A stretch of 64,000 nucleotides of DNA from Impatiens glandulifera (lineage: Eukaryota > Streptophyta > Magnoliopsida > Ericales > Balsaminaceae): assembly GCF_907164915.1 (NCBI RefSeq), contig NC_061868.1, positions 20,207,819 to 20,271,818 on the forward strand. The letters run 5' to 3'. Under the pieces are notes generated by a model. It searched no databases, was not told the DNA's origin, and was given only the letters and a program-made list of their open reading frames with translations. Within the stretch, counting starts at the first letter, position 1. Each line of letters opens with the position of its first letter. Shown here piece after piece: positions 44,594 through 55,789 of the stretch. A program made the position numbers and the translations under genes.

Positions 44594-45093
44594 NNNNNNN
44601 NNNNNNNNNNNNNNNNNNNNNNNNNNNNNNNNNNNNNNNNNNNNNNNNNNNNNNNNNNNNNNNNNNNNNNNNNNNNNNNNNNNNNNNNNNNNNNNNNNNN
44701 NNNNNNNNNNNNNNNNNNNNNNNNNNNNNNNNNNNNNNNNNNNNNNNNNNNNNNNNNNNNNNNNNNNNNNNNNNNNNNNNNNNNNNNNNNNNNNNNNNNN
44801 NNNNNNNNNNNNNNNNNNNNNNNNNNNNNNNNNNNNNNNNNNNNNNNNNNNNNNNNNNNNNNNNNNNNNNNNNNNNNNNNNNNNNNNNNNNNNNNNNNNN
44901 NNNNNNNNNNNNNNNNNNNNNNNNNNNNNNNNNNNNNNNNNNNNNNNNNNNNNNNNNNNNNNNNNNNNNNNNNNNNNNNNNNNNNNNNNNNNNNNNNNNN
45001 NNNNNNNNNNNNNNNNNNNNNNNNNNNNNNNNNNNNNNNNNNNNNNNNNNNNNNNNNNNNNNNNNNNNNNNNNNNNNNNNNNNNNNNNNNNNN
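44594..45093. other. Assembly gap, 500 N
   Basis: Exactly 500 undetermined bases, a conventional scaffold-gap size, so the true distance is unknown. Long open frames computed across it are artefacts. Confidence 0.99.
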
Positions 45094-45369
45094 ACTAATT
45101 GATCGAGGACCCAATTGAGTATGGGTACCAAAATATGTAAATAGTTTCTTTTGTAGGTGATGTAGGAGGATTGCAGGAAGGAAGCTAGAAGAATACTCTT
45201 TTGAGTACACAGCCTGAAAGATTAATAATGGCCTTTGCCATTCTAGTAGAATAAATGTTTTTACTTGTTAAAAATGTTTCTGGTCTTTGGACCACAAAAA
45301 TTATTTATTACATTTTTATGTCCATATACAAAATGAGAAGGGAAATTATTTGGAAATAAAGATACTCTC

Positions 45370-45740
45370 CAGACGAATATCCTTATTCGGTATAATTAGA
45401 CAAGTGTGTCTAAAAGAAACAGTGTGTACTTAGATATATTTTTGCTCACAATCTATACATCTAAGTCTATTTGTTGAGGTTTAAATCTACGTGGTTAGAC
45501 GGACACGTCTAATAGACGTTAGACGTTTTCACGTCATGAGCAAGAGGATGCTCACGTCTAACCAAACACACGTCTCACACGTGGTGTTCATGCGGAATTA
45601 TACGTACACGTCTAATAGACATTAGACAGATTTTTATAAAACGGAATTAGACGTATGCGTCTAATAGACCCATTCGTCTAATAGACGTTTAGTTATATGG
45701 ATTTGTGGAGTAAGAAAAACGTCTAACTACGTGCTGATTA
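45370..45740 (+). promoter_or_regulatory. TTAGAC/GTCTAA motif cluster upstream of element B accessory gene
   Basis: About a dozen TTAGAC or GTCTAA words in ~370 bp, several paired as hairpins around ACG/GTG loops. The same motif forms the array in this element's LTR at 49800-50760. A TATA box follows at 45969. Confidence 0.65.
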
Positions 45741-45968
45741 GACTGATCAAGGACAACTGTCCCACGTTGAGAGCTATTTATTTTTCCCGCTCAAAATATC
45801 AAACAGTCATCTCTTACCAACATGAAGACACGTGTCTTTCAAGTTTAGAGAAAATGACTGATATACCCTCACTTTTTAATGATGACTCCTTGAAAAAGGA
45901 CGTCTAACATTTATTGATGGGCCATACCCTTAAGAAGAGACAGTTATTCTGTATCTCTCTTTTCTGTC

Positions 45969-45977
45969 TATATAAGG
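45969..45977 (+). promoter_or_regulatory. TATA box of element B accessory gene
   Basis: TATATAAGG preceded by TGTC and followed by a CT-rich leader (TTTCTCTCTCTAAATCTCTC near 46045), the layout seen before all three accessory genes of element A. Confidence 0.6.
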
Positions 45978-46139
45978 ACATTAGTGCATGAGTTTGAAAG
46001 TTTTCAATCTCTCAAAATCTCTAAGAACCCTAGTTTTCTTTGCATTTCTCTCTCTAAATCTCTCTGAAATCTTGTGTCGGTTCATATTCTTTCGAAAATA
46101 GTGAACAATAAAATCACTTTGGGTCATTGTACTTTGTAG

Positions 46140-49100
46140 GTGGATTTTCCATCGGTATAAACTTTCGATCAACCGGAGGTGGTGGAGATGTTTAGAACCC
46201 TAGAGTATTCTGGGCTGAGGAAGTATCTTGGTGGTCCGTTCATATTCTATGAGAAAGAAGTTCGCGAGTTCTTCAAATCTGCAACTATGGTGGGTGAATC
46301 CATCGTAGCAACCGTCAAGGCGTGGAGTTCTCCTTCGATGAAACTGTTTATGCGGAGTTCTTTGAACTACCAACGGAGGGGCACACTTCCGATCTGATTC
46401 TTTCATCGGAAGTCATGCAAAAGATGAAGAAGACTTTATCTGCTGATGATTCGTTGATCCATGTTAATGGAAACAAGAAGGCCCTTAAACCTCATTTCAT
46501 TCTGCTGAACGACGTGGTGGCAAAAGCACTTCAAGGGAAGTCTGACTCTTTCCATCTCTATAGTTAAAATCGTTTTGACTATATGTGCGTTATTTCAAAG
46601 GGAATCTAGGTAAACTGGGCATCTACCCTTTTCTAGAACCTATGCTTTTCGATTTGTCAATCAAACAAGGAGAGCATAACGTATGCGGCTCAACTGAGTC
46701 GTCTGATGGAGCATTTGGGGGTTCCTGTTGGAGAACCAGAGCAGATCAACTTTCCAAGAGTATTAACTGCCCTTACAGTCGCTAGTACACTGATAAATAT
46801 GAAGAACAACGTAGAATGTGCCTCTGGTGCATCTAGTTATCAGACAGGTGGAAAGCCTTCTACCCGATCCAAGCAACCGCCTGCTTCTGTCATGTCAACA
46901 GTGGCAAAAAGTTCAAAAACAATGAATGAATCTGAGGCCAGTTCCTCCAGTCTGAAAAGTTCAAACAAGAAGGACTTTGAATCAGTCGATTCAAGGTTAA
47001 GGCAAGGTCTAGGCGTACTTGATGCAACTCCGATGTCCTCTCTATCTACTCCGTCAACTATTTTGAGAAAGTCGTCGAGATCTAGTGTCTCAAAGTAAAA
47101 GAAGACGAAGGCGCCCCGCGCGTCTAAATCATTAATGGTAACCTCCTTTAAATCTTTGGCCGCTGTGCCTAAGTTTGATGTTCTTGTTGTGGAACAAGAT
47201 GAATCCATTTTTTCTCCCTTAAGAGAATCTGCTGAAGGGCCTGCTGTTGAGTCAGCTGGTCCAAATGATGAAAATATTAACAGGAATGTGTCTCCTATTG
47301 TTCAACCTGATCTAGTAGCCGCCGGTGCTACAAAGTTATCTCAACTAGAACAAGGTGCTGTTCTTACCCTTGTTGCTGGTGAATCTACTGAACAAGAATC
47401 TTTTGTTCCCGCTCCTAAAGATTCTATGGCAGCCGGGAAGGTTATTCGTGTAGAGCTCCCTTGTGAGCTATGTAAGAAACCCCAATCTGTGTTCGAGTTG
47501 ATGCGTTCTGCAAGAATGTCGAGTGGAATTGTGATCAATGAACCCAGACCTACTCCAAAACCCGTAAAGGTTGTTGGAAAAGGTAAAGATATTGTGACTC
47601 CAGTTCCTGAAGAAGTATCGGAGGCAACAAGCATTGTTGGCCTCATTTTAGATCAAGTTAAAGCCATTACGGCTGAAAAATTGAAGATTTTTGAATCATG
47701 GTTCCTGGAGAAACTGTCGTCCAAGTACAATGATACTTTGTCAAATTCTGTGATAACCCGAGAGTGGAAGAAGCGGGTAGCCAATGAGAACAAAGTTCTC
47801 AAGTGGGCTAAAACTTCAGAGGTAGCTGAGGCTCTGAAGAGAAAAGATCTCGTTGAAGCTTGCCTATATGGAAAAGCCCTTTTCCCAATTCTTGAAGCCA
47901 GAAAAGCTAACTTCAATCCTGTTGAGAGAGGATCTGAAATTGAAGTGAAAGTGCTAAAGAGGCTGAATGACATCATGGATAGTTACGTCTCAGTTGTTTC
48001 TCGATACGTCCATGGCACTAATTGCTCTGGTGCAAAGCCATTTGATGATGATGAACCGATGGACATTCTTGATGCTGACAACGATCTTGATGAGCTAGAT
48101 GCTGCTCTTGATCGAATTCGGGAATCTTTCTGCTGAAGAGGGACACATTCTGGATCAACTTATTCAAGAGAATCCAAATGAAGAAGAAGTAATTATTCAA
48201 GAGCCTGAATAATCCCTTGAAACGAATGATTAAGAAGTTCATGTAGAAGATGTGATGGAGGAGGCTGATCAAGCTCCTCTTGAAGAAGATGTTGTGATAT
48301 CCTCTGTTGTGAGAACAGAGGAAGCCCAAAAGAAAGTGGCCGAGGTAACTCAGCCAGAAATTATCAGATCTGAGGGGGAACCCTCCAAAGATAAGAATGT
48401 TGAAGAAGAAAACTCCTCATCTGAGGAGGAACAGGATCAACACGCAACCTATAAAAAGCCCCGTCTATTTCCCGACACCATTGTGGGAAATGTTCACAAA
48501 AATATCAACATTCCTCTTCACTACTCTGGAAATTTATATGAGAGATTTTAGAGAGCTGAAGATGAACTGTTAGAAGAAAAGCATAATGAAGCTGCTAAGA
48601 AAGCCGAGAAGAATCAACCGGAGCAATCCTTGCAGATTCATAGAAACTTTGAGCCAATTCAGAGCATAACAGTAGAGTCTAAAGAGATTTCATCAAATGA
48701 AGAATTCTCTGCCTAAGGAAATAAGATGTTAAAGTCTATGAAGTCTATGCTCTCATCTCTTTAGAAGAGCATGATAAAGGCCATGAACACGAAGGAAGAA
48801 GAAAGAAAGGGTTTTGGCGAGATTATCAAGGTCCTTACTGAATTGGATAACACCCTGAAAAAGAATACATATGAGACTCATGTCTCAAATTTAAACTTCT
48901 CCAAGTTTGAAAAGCAACTCTTCAATCGTCAAACTGAATTGTTGGACATTGAAAAGCAAATCAATGATGAACGTCATAAGAAGACTTTAGAAGAATTCAG
49001 TCTGGTGAAGAATCAGATGGTGGAAATTCAGGGTTGTTTGAGTAGAAATGATAGTGAACGACATGATTTTGCTGACTCCATTGCAAGGAAGTTTCAAGCA

Positions 49101-49465
49101 AATGAGAACGCAAAGGCTAAGGCTGAAAGAGTTCAACCTCGAATCACCCAAGGAGAATCAAGTAGAAGAAGTGACGGTGTGTCAACCGACACTAGATCTA
49201 GACGAGCTCCAAGCAACGATGAAATCCTAGGCCAACCAAGAGAGGTGGAGGTCGAAGCGATGGTGATCGTGGAGGCAGAAACAGCGGTGGTGGCCGTAGT
49301 AGGCTATCCAATGTTGATCAAGGAGGTCTTGCCAGTGGTGGTGATCGTGGTGGTAGATCAAGTGGAAGCGGTCGTGGTGGTCGTAATTATCCTCCTTTTC
49401 TCAACATGCTTACCGGCCAAGACATGAGCCCAACCGATCTTCGAGTTAAAAGGGAAGAACAATAA
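46140..49465 (+). pseudogene. Element B accessory gene, homologue of accessory protein 3 with RGG tail
   Basis: Broken frames contain the family domain: YSGLRKYLGGPFIFYEKEVREFF (~46208-46275), then after a frameshift VEFSFDETVYAEFFELPTEG (~46320-46380), and LLNDVVAKALQGK, VNWAS and YAAQLSRLMEHLGVP up to ~46725. A Ser-rich linker follows, then a helical region (~47640-48130), an acidic region (~48250-48450) and a coiled-coil-like segment (~48770-49100). The C-terminus, in a shifted frame, is an RGG/GGR-rich tail (~49230-49400) ending LTGQDMSPTDLRVKREEQ with the stop at 49463-49465. Stops near 46565, 46605 and 47096 and frameshifts near 46320, 48125 and 49230 make it non-functional. RGG tails usually bind RNA. 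Confidence 0.75.
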
Positions 49466-49626
49466 TTTCTTTTCTTCTACTCTATCTAAGTCCTTCAAAC
49501 AATGTTTCTTTGATGGTTTTCTGAATATTGGTTTTGGAAGTTTGATGTAAGTGAACAATGGTTTGTTTTATTTATATGATGAATGCATATTTTGGTATAT
49601 GTATGCAGGTTTTAAATTTCTTCATC

Positions 49627-49640
49627 AAAAATGGGGAAAT
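49627..49640 (+). other. Polypurine tract of element B
   Basis: AAAAATGGGGAAAT directly before the LTR start TGTTGGGTC; primes plus-strand synthesis in LTR elements. Confidence 0.7.
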
Positions 49641-51702
49641 TGTTGGGTCAAATTATTTTGACTAAGTGTTGAAATAATTTAACTATTGAGATTTTGATGA
49701 TGAAATGACTTATGAGTTTTGATGCAGGTGTATTGAATTCATATTTCATAAGACTTGGCTCTAATGAGGATCATTAGACCGATTTTGGCATTAGATGCAT
49801 ATAATTAGATGTGCAGTCTAACTCAACAGAGTTAGACGTGCAGTCTAATGAATGCATAGAATTAGACGTGCAGTCTAACTCAACGGAGTTAGACGTGCAG
49901 TCTAATGAATGCATAGAATTAGACGTGCAGTCTAACTCAACGAAGTTAGACGTGCGTCTAATGAATTCTCGAATTAGACATATGGTCTAATAGATATTCG
50001 GAATTAGATGTGCAGTCTAACTCAGCGGAGTTAGACATGTAGTCTAATATATTTGGAATTAGATGGACAGTCTAATATATTCGGAATTAGACGTGCAGTC
50101 TAACTCAGCGGAGTTAGACGTGTAGTATAATATATGTGCGGAATTTGACGTGCAGTATAACTCAGTGGAGTTAGATGTGCAGTCTAATAGATTTTGAAAG
50201 TTAGACGTGAGTCTAACTCCTTCAGACAAGTCTAAGGTAGAACCGGAATAAGAAGTGCAGTCTAACTCAGTGGAGTTAGACGTGCAATCTAATGGTTATT
50301 GGATAATTAGACGTCTAGTCTAATTAAGTGAAAGTTTGACGTGAGTCTAACTCCTTCAAACAAGTCTGAGGTAGAACCGGAATTAGACGTGCAGTCTTAC
50401 TCAGTAGAGTTAGACGTGCTGTCTAATGGCTATTGGATAATTAGACGTGTAGTCTAATTAAGTGACAGTTAGACGTGAGTCTAACTCCTTCAGACAAGTC
50501 TGAGGTAGAACCGGAATTAGTCGTGCAGTCTAACTTAGTGGAATTAGACGTGCAGTCTAATGGTTATTGGATAATTAGACGTGCAGTCTTATTAAGTGAA
50601 AGTGAGACGTAAGTCTAACTCCTTCAAACAAGTCTGAGGTAGAACCGAAATTAGACGTGCAATCCAACTCAGTGGAGTTAGACGTGCAGTCTAATGGTTA
50701 TTGTAATTAGACGTAAGTCTAATTCTATTAGACTAGGCAGTCTAATAGACTCTGTTATTAGAAGGGGATGTTTGATTTCATTAGACTGATTTTCACAATC
50801 CGTCTAACTGAAATACGTCTAATGCTCAGCTTAAGAAGTATGTTTGAAGCTAGCACCCGCCTACCCACGTGCTATAGCTGTACCCTACTCCTGCTCCACT
50901 TTCTAGTGAAGATCAGTACAACAACTATATGCAACCAACCAACGAATGCCACGTAAGAGAATTTTCCTCATATTACTTGTTTTGCAAGTACATCTCTGAT
51001 GGAATATTCGGCGCACTACTAGTGGTGTACGACCACGATCCTTGTGCTCAGAATCTGTTGTGTACTATGAAGGCTTTCCAATGGAAGAGTGCCACATATC
51101 ATTCTAAAAGATTCGACCATTAGGTCTTGTTCAGTATTTAACAAATCTCAAGGTTAACGGACAATCTGCTGAAACGAACTGCCTCATGAACTGCCAATCT
51201 CTCGATCATCTTGCTTACTGAAATTACAAAGAATTCAAGCCTTTGAATATTTATACTGTGAAGTTGCTTTCTGATTGTACTGTGTGTGAATCAAGAGAGA
51301 GCTAGAATCAAAAACACCTTTAGCTGAGTGATATTCTTCATCTTGTAATTGAACAGAAAGTGTTCTATTCAATAGTGAGTTAAGTGTGTGTAAACTGTAT
51401 TTGATTCGAATCATATTATAGTGAATACTTCCGGTGGTTGGAAGAAGGGGTGATGTAGGAGAGTTTCTCCGAACATCCATAAACAAACTGTTGTGTTCTT
51501 TCATTTCTGTCATCTTTTCATATTTAATCTTGAGCTTCAAACCCAAGTAAACAATTCCGCATTGAATCTGTTTCAAGTGTTTACAAGTATTTGCGTAGAA
51601 TAGAAAACAAATTAAATCTCTAACATGATTTCTTTCAAACCGTTTTTCATAAGCCTTCATCCATAGCCAGACCCCCGTCTCTATCGATTAAATCAATCCT
51701 TA
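49641..51702 (+). repeat. Element B 3' LTR (~2.06 kb)
   Basis: It begins TGTTGGGTCAAATT after the purine tract and ends in TCGATTAAATCAATCCTTA, a decayed form of the family end (the inverted copy at 63036 gives CGATCCTATCA). The first half is occupied by the TTAGAC...GTCTAA array. The conserved two-hairpin block lies at 51427-51484. Related, at roughly 80% by eye, to the LTR at 63036-64000. Confidence 0.75.
49800..50765 (+). repeat. TTAGAC-GTGCA-GTCTAA hairpin minisatellite in LTR B
   Basis: About 950 bp of irregular repeats of a 17 bp inverted repeat with a 6 bp stem and a mostly GTGCA loop, often paired with CAGTGGAGTTAGACG. A longer ~105-120 bp unit, containing AACTCCTTCAGACAAGTCTGAGGTAGAACCGG-like text in pieces, is repeated about four times from ~50200 to ~50700. 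Confidence 0.85.
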
Positions 51703-53350
51703 TATAGTCTTAATAGATCTACTTGTGCCAGGCTTGACATTTCTCTATCTGCCTTTGACTACCTCATTATGTCGCGGTGGTGATCTTTGATGAATCCTAT
51801 TTGATTGCCTATCATATTCTTCTCTCAGGATGAAGCCATCTTGATGTGTCGGTTGGTCCTATATATGTTTTTTCCTTTGCCAGTTTTGAATCGTGACTTG
51901 CTTCAATGTCGGTTGATGTACTCTTGGCGGTTGGAAGACTTAGACTTATCTGGATTGCAGTTGTCATAGCCTAGACCAAATTTGCAGTTATATGGTCTTT
52001 GAATACACGTCATCTAGCTCACAACATCTTCAGATCTCTTCTATGAGGTCATCACGTATTTAGTTAATTCATTCTCTTCTGTCAACGATTGAATTGTCTC
52101 CTTGAGTTTCTTATTCTCAGAGGATTGTTCAATCGGTCCACCGGTCTAAATTTCACTCGGTTCACCGATTTGAAAATTTAGTCGGGTTGGTACGAGATTT
52201 GACAAGTTCTTATACTCAATGACCATGTCATTTAGTGTAGTAATCAAGTCTTCTCGGGTGAATTCCTCAGAGGCAAAGTCAAATATCTCTTCTTCATTTG
52301 CCATAGGACAGTTGATTCCTTCATCATCGCTGTCCGAATCGGTATGTGCCCACTGACTTCCACCATCATCGGCTATCAAGGCCTTTTGGATCTCCTTGCC
52401 TTGACTGTTTGACTGGTGTCCTTACCTTTAATTCCGATCATTCGGTTTTCTGTTGTCTCTTAGTGGTTTCTGGCACTCCGACCTGTAATGACCTAGAGCA
52501 TCACAATTATAACAACGAACATTAACCTTATTACCATTAGAGTAGTTGTATGAGTTGGTTGGTTGGTTCTTCTTCATGAACTTTCCGAACTTCCTAGCTA
52601 GCATGACCATAGAAACTTCCTTGAACTATTCACCCGATTTGACAGGTATAGGAGCTGCCAGTTCCACTAATGTCACTAGAGACATGGTAGCGGTTGATGT
52701 TGAAGCTTCATCTTCATTTCTGGATTTTATTTCGAACTCATATGCTCTTAGTTCTTCAAAGACATCGTGAAACTTCATCTTATCAAGACTATTTGATTCT
52801 CTCATCACCATGGTTTAAATGTCCTAAGTTCTGGGGAGTGATCTTAAAGCCTTGACAATTGTTTCTTTATTGTCATATTTCTTTTCAAGGAGTGAGAGTT
52901 CATTCACCACACAAGTGAAACGGTCACCAAATTCCTTCATAGTCTTACCGGGACGCATCTTAATATTCTCAAACTTTTGAGTAGCCACCAGTATTTTATT
53001 TTCTTTGGTTCTCTCGTTCCTTTCGTGGAGTTGAATGATTGTCTCCCATACTTATTTTTCGGTAAAAAATTCTTCGATCTTAGCGAACGTGTTTCTATCC
53101 AATGTTTTGTAAATAAAACTCCTGTAGATATTATCCAGGTTGTTCTTCCTCCGGTCATCCGCTGTCCATTCGCTTTTTTCCTTGTCAATCTTTATTGGAC
53201 CATCAAAGAGGATGAACATCATTTCATCATCCATGGTGGTTAGATGCAGGTACATACGAATCTTCCAATCAACAAATTCTTCTCTTTCGAGCATTAAAGG
53301 TTTTTCGCTGTAAGGCATGCTTGCATCGGGTTGCTTGAGTATAGAGACTA
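51703..53350 (-). pseudogene. Gag of element C, decayed
   Basis: Reads FVDWKIRMYLHLTTMDDEM (~53270), GPIKIDKEKSEWTADDRRKNNLDN (~53190), LRSLPRT (~52845), [17 protein letters not shown] (~52590) and the zinc knuckle CYNCDALGHYRSEC (~52520-52480). An acidic region and a helical segment with SENKKLKETIQSLTEENEL (~52110-52050) follow. Element A has the same order, but jumps from the acidic region straight to the protease. Stops occur at ~53045, 52815, 52625, 52425 and 52145. Confidence 0.75.
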
Positions 53351-53353
53351 GCT

Positions 53354-53365
53354 TCTCTGATACCA
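53354..53365 (-). promoter_or_regulatory. Primer binding site of element C
   Basis: TGGTATCAGAGA on the minus strand, three bases from the LTR end; matches the initiator-tRNA(Met) site of element A at 11 of 12 positions. Confidence 0.8.
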
Positions 53366-53368
53366 ATT

Positions 53369-54514
53369 GTTAGAATCGGGATCACCGAAGGAGACTGGGG
53401 GGTCTACCTAAGACGAATGCTTATACAACACGCCAATTGATATTAACTCGATTAGAAGTTAATATGCGTCTCAATACTATACAAGTTGTCACAAACTCTT
53501 GAACCGAGTTCAAGTGCGGAATAGTTCATTTCAACTTGAAGCAACACACACACGGATTGGACAGCAATAAAGATGTATGAGGTAGAGAAGGAACACAATA
53601 CGAAATTTATGGATGTTCGGAGATAAAGCTCCTATGTCACCCCTTCTTCTCAAACATTGAGAAGGATATTCTCTAAGAATATTCAACACACTTTATAATA
53701 CGTCGAATAACCGAGGCTTATTTACTGCTCATTATCGATTTACATCGCTCACTTCTTACACAAAATGAATGAGATTGTAATATACTTAACACTTTAGACA
53801 GTACATAAATAGGATAGTTTGAAGCTTTTTGGATTCGGTTGTATCTTTCTATCTATTGTGTTCTTTATATGTTGTATATTAGTTGTTATCAATCTTGTTC
53901 TTCAAGCTTCTTAAATAGTGAGATATGACAACGTTCATATATCTCATTCAACGGATACTTCGATGGTAGCCTTTTGATCTCATTCAACGGATACTTCTTT
54001 CTACATATTCCCAAAGTATTCTAAATTGCACAAAAATGGAAATTTCCATCCGTTTCTAGTTTAAATCTGTCTTAGCACAAAACTGGTTCCATATCTTAAA
54101 TCTGATTGGTCAACCTACTGGTCGTTTTATGGATTCTCTGAATAGAAGCTTAGAATTATACCGGTTGCACCGTCTTTTCAATATTGGTCGACTGATCACA
54201 CTGAGGAAGAATAGGAACCGATTTCTCTTCGAGGTATGGATTATAGGTTTACCAATCATACAATTGAGCAGTAAAGCCGTTTTTCACTTCCGAGTCGATC
54301 CTCTACTTGCTTAGTTATAAAGATAGCCGAATAGAGAGCTTGATCAAACGATCTCGGTTTGTGCCGCCTTTTTTATGTCGGTCGATTGGGCTAGAGTGAT
54401 GAAGCTGATTTGAAGATATGACCGATCCCTGCATTCTCCTACACAAATGGTGGATTTGGTTAAGTTCTTTAGATAGTTAATTACTTACTAATTAACTATT
54501 TATATATCTAACAT
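53369..54514 (-). repeat. LTR of element C (1146 bp)
   Basis: On the minus strand it begins TGTTAGATATATAAATAG and ends CCCGATTCTAACA. The conserved two-hairpin block lies at 53606-53670. CCGAT/CCGGT words cluster in its U3 part (~54150-54430). A shorter relative of the LTR of element D. Confidence 0.8.
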
Positions 54515-54669
54515 ATTTTAATAATATTTTTTTTCTTTCAAATAATTTTGTTGATGTTCTTATTTTCTTCGGAAATTATATTCTCTGAGTTTTATTTTCA
54601 ATTATTGATTTATCCTAGTAGTCAATTCCCATATTTGTATTGGTTTTAATCTAATAATATGTGGTTATT

Positions 54670-54960
54670 TAGTCAACACATTGCCATTCTTTCGTTAGGA
54701 TGAGTTTTTCAAGTTTTGTTTCACCCCAGCATTCTATGTCCATGGGATTCTATCTTATTCACTAGTTTCTTTTATGCAACACACTGCAATTCCATCGTTG
54801 GATGCATCTTGAGACTCACGAGTAACTTCGGAGTTCATTCGATTGTTGTTTCACCCCAGTATTCAATGCCCATGGTATTCTATCTCTTCTCTAATTTATA
54901 AGTCAACACACTGTCATCTTATAACTGGATGGAGCTCATGAGAATTTGAAGTTTGAAGAA
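54670..54960. repeat. Imperfect tandem repeat (~105-125 bp, 2-3 copies)
   Basis: The phrases GTCAACACATTGCCATT, CAACACACTGCAATTCC and GTCAACACACTGTCATC at ~54673, 54778 and 54902, and TTTCACCCCAGNATTC at ~54719 and 54848, show a tandem duplication with drift. Non-coding. Confidence 0.6.
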
Positions 54961-55037
54961 TACATCATCAACATTTCAACATCTCGTTTTCAACCTTAAG
55001 TTGTTCAACAATTTTTCATCATGAGTTTTATGAGGGA

Positions 55038-55222
55038 TGTTATAATATAAGATACTATATATGTAAGATATTATCACAGTATTATAAATTGTGATAATAT
55101 CATTATTATATTATATTATTATATTAGTTTCTTTATAAGCTCAATCTAATATCTATATAATATACTTAAGTTATGTACCTTTACATATATCATTCTAATA
55201 TAATATTCTCTTCATTCTAACA
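55038..55222. mobile_element. Candidate short solo LTR (TG...CA, 185 bp)
   Basis: It starts TGTTATAATATAAG, ends TTCATTCTAACA, and contains a perfect 11 bp stem (GATATTATCAC with GTGATAATATC, 55067-55101). The ends fit a Copia or TRIM LTR, but no target duplication is visible, so this is tentative. Confidence 0.35.
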
Positions 55223-55789
55223 CCAAAGATGTGGTGGCATCAAACGGTTTTGAGAATGGTGATCCCTTATAATTTATTGAAATAATCCTCTAACGACATG
55301 AATGGCTTGTTCGTTTATGTTGAAGAAGAAAGATGATGGAGGTGAGCCCGCACGATCCCTCCCTTCTCCTTTCATCCATCCTTCATCAACCCCTAATTAA
55401 ATTCCAACATCAATAATTACATATTATTGTCCTTGGGTGGGGCCCTCCAATCACTTAAGTCTCGTTTAATTGTAGTTTTCCGCTTGGTTGACTAGGTCCT
55501 TGACCTGGTTCACTAGGTGCTTTAATATTTTTTTTAAGTTCTTGAAAAATAAATAAATCAATATTATTACGAAAATATATATTTTTAAATTTATTTATTT
55601 GGTTTGATTTATTTAATTTTTCCAATTATTTATCTCTTTTATATTTTATTTAAATAGTTCGTAATCTATTAATTTTAAAATTCGGTTGATAGACATTGTT
55701 TTCTAAATTAATTATTTATTTTAATCTTGTTCAATGAGCCCGTATAGAAATTTAAAAAATAATTTCAATGACTTGGGATTATTTAAAAT
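55223..55789. other. AT-rich DNA, no gene seen
   Basis: No recognisable coding or repeat feature; ends where the higher-order array begins. Confidence 0.4.

Larger units (their letters stand above)
45094..51702 (+). mobile_element. Element B: decayed Sirevirus-like Copia (accessory gene + 3' LTR)
   Basis: After the gap there is a scrap of Copia gag-pol junction (RGPN...WVPK at ~45100-45135). An upstream region with TTAGAC/GTCTAA motifs, a TATA box, a decayed accessory gene homologous to gene 3 of element A, a polypurine tract and a 2 kb LTR follow. The main pol region is missing: deleted, or in the gap. The LTR family differs from A, but the internal organisation of the 3' half is the same. 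Confidence 0.8.
51703..54514 (-). mobile_element. Element C: 5' LTR and gag of a Sirevirus-like Copia
   Basis: On the minus strand: LTR (54514-53369), primer site, then a decayed gag running to ~51700, where it meets the end of LTR B tail to tail. Pol and the 3' LTR are missing. The gag is related to that of element A but includes an extra coiled-coil segment. Confidence 0.8.

Noticed and set aside
44546..45210. Long open reading frames through the N gap
   Set aside because: They exist only because N codons cannot contain a stop; there is no real sequence.
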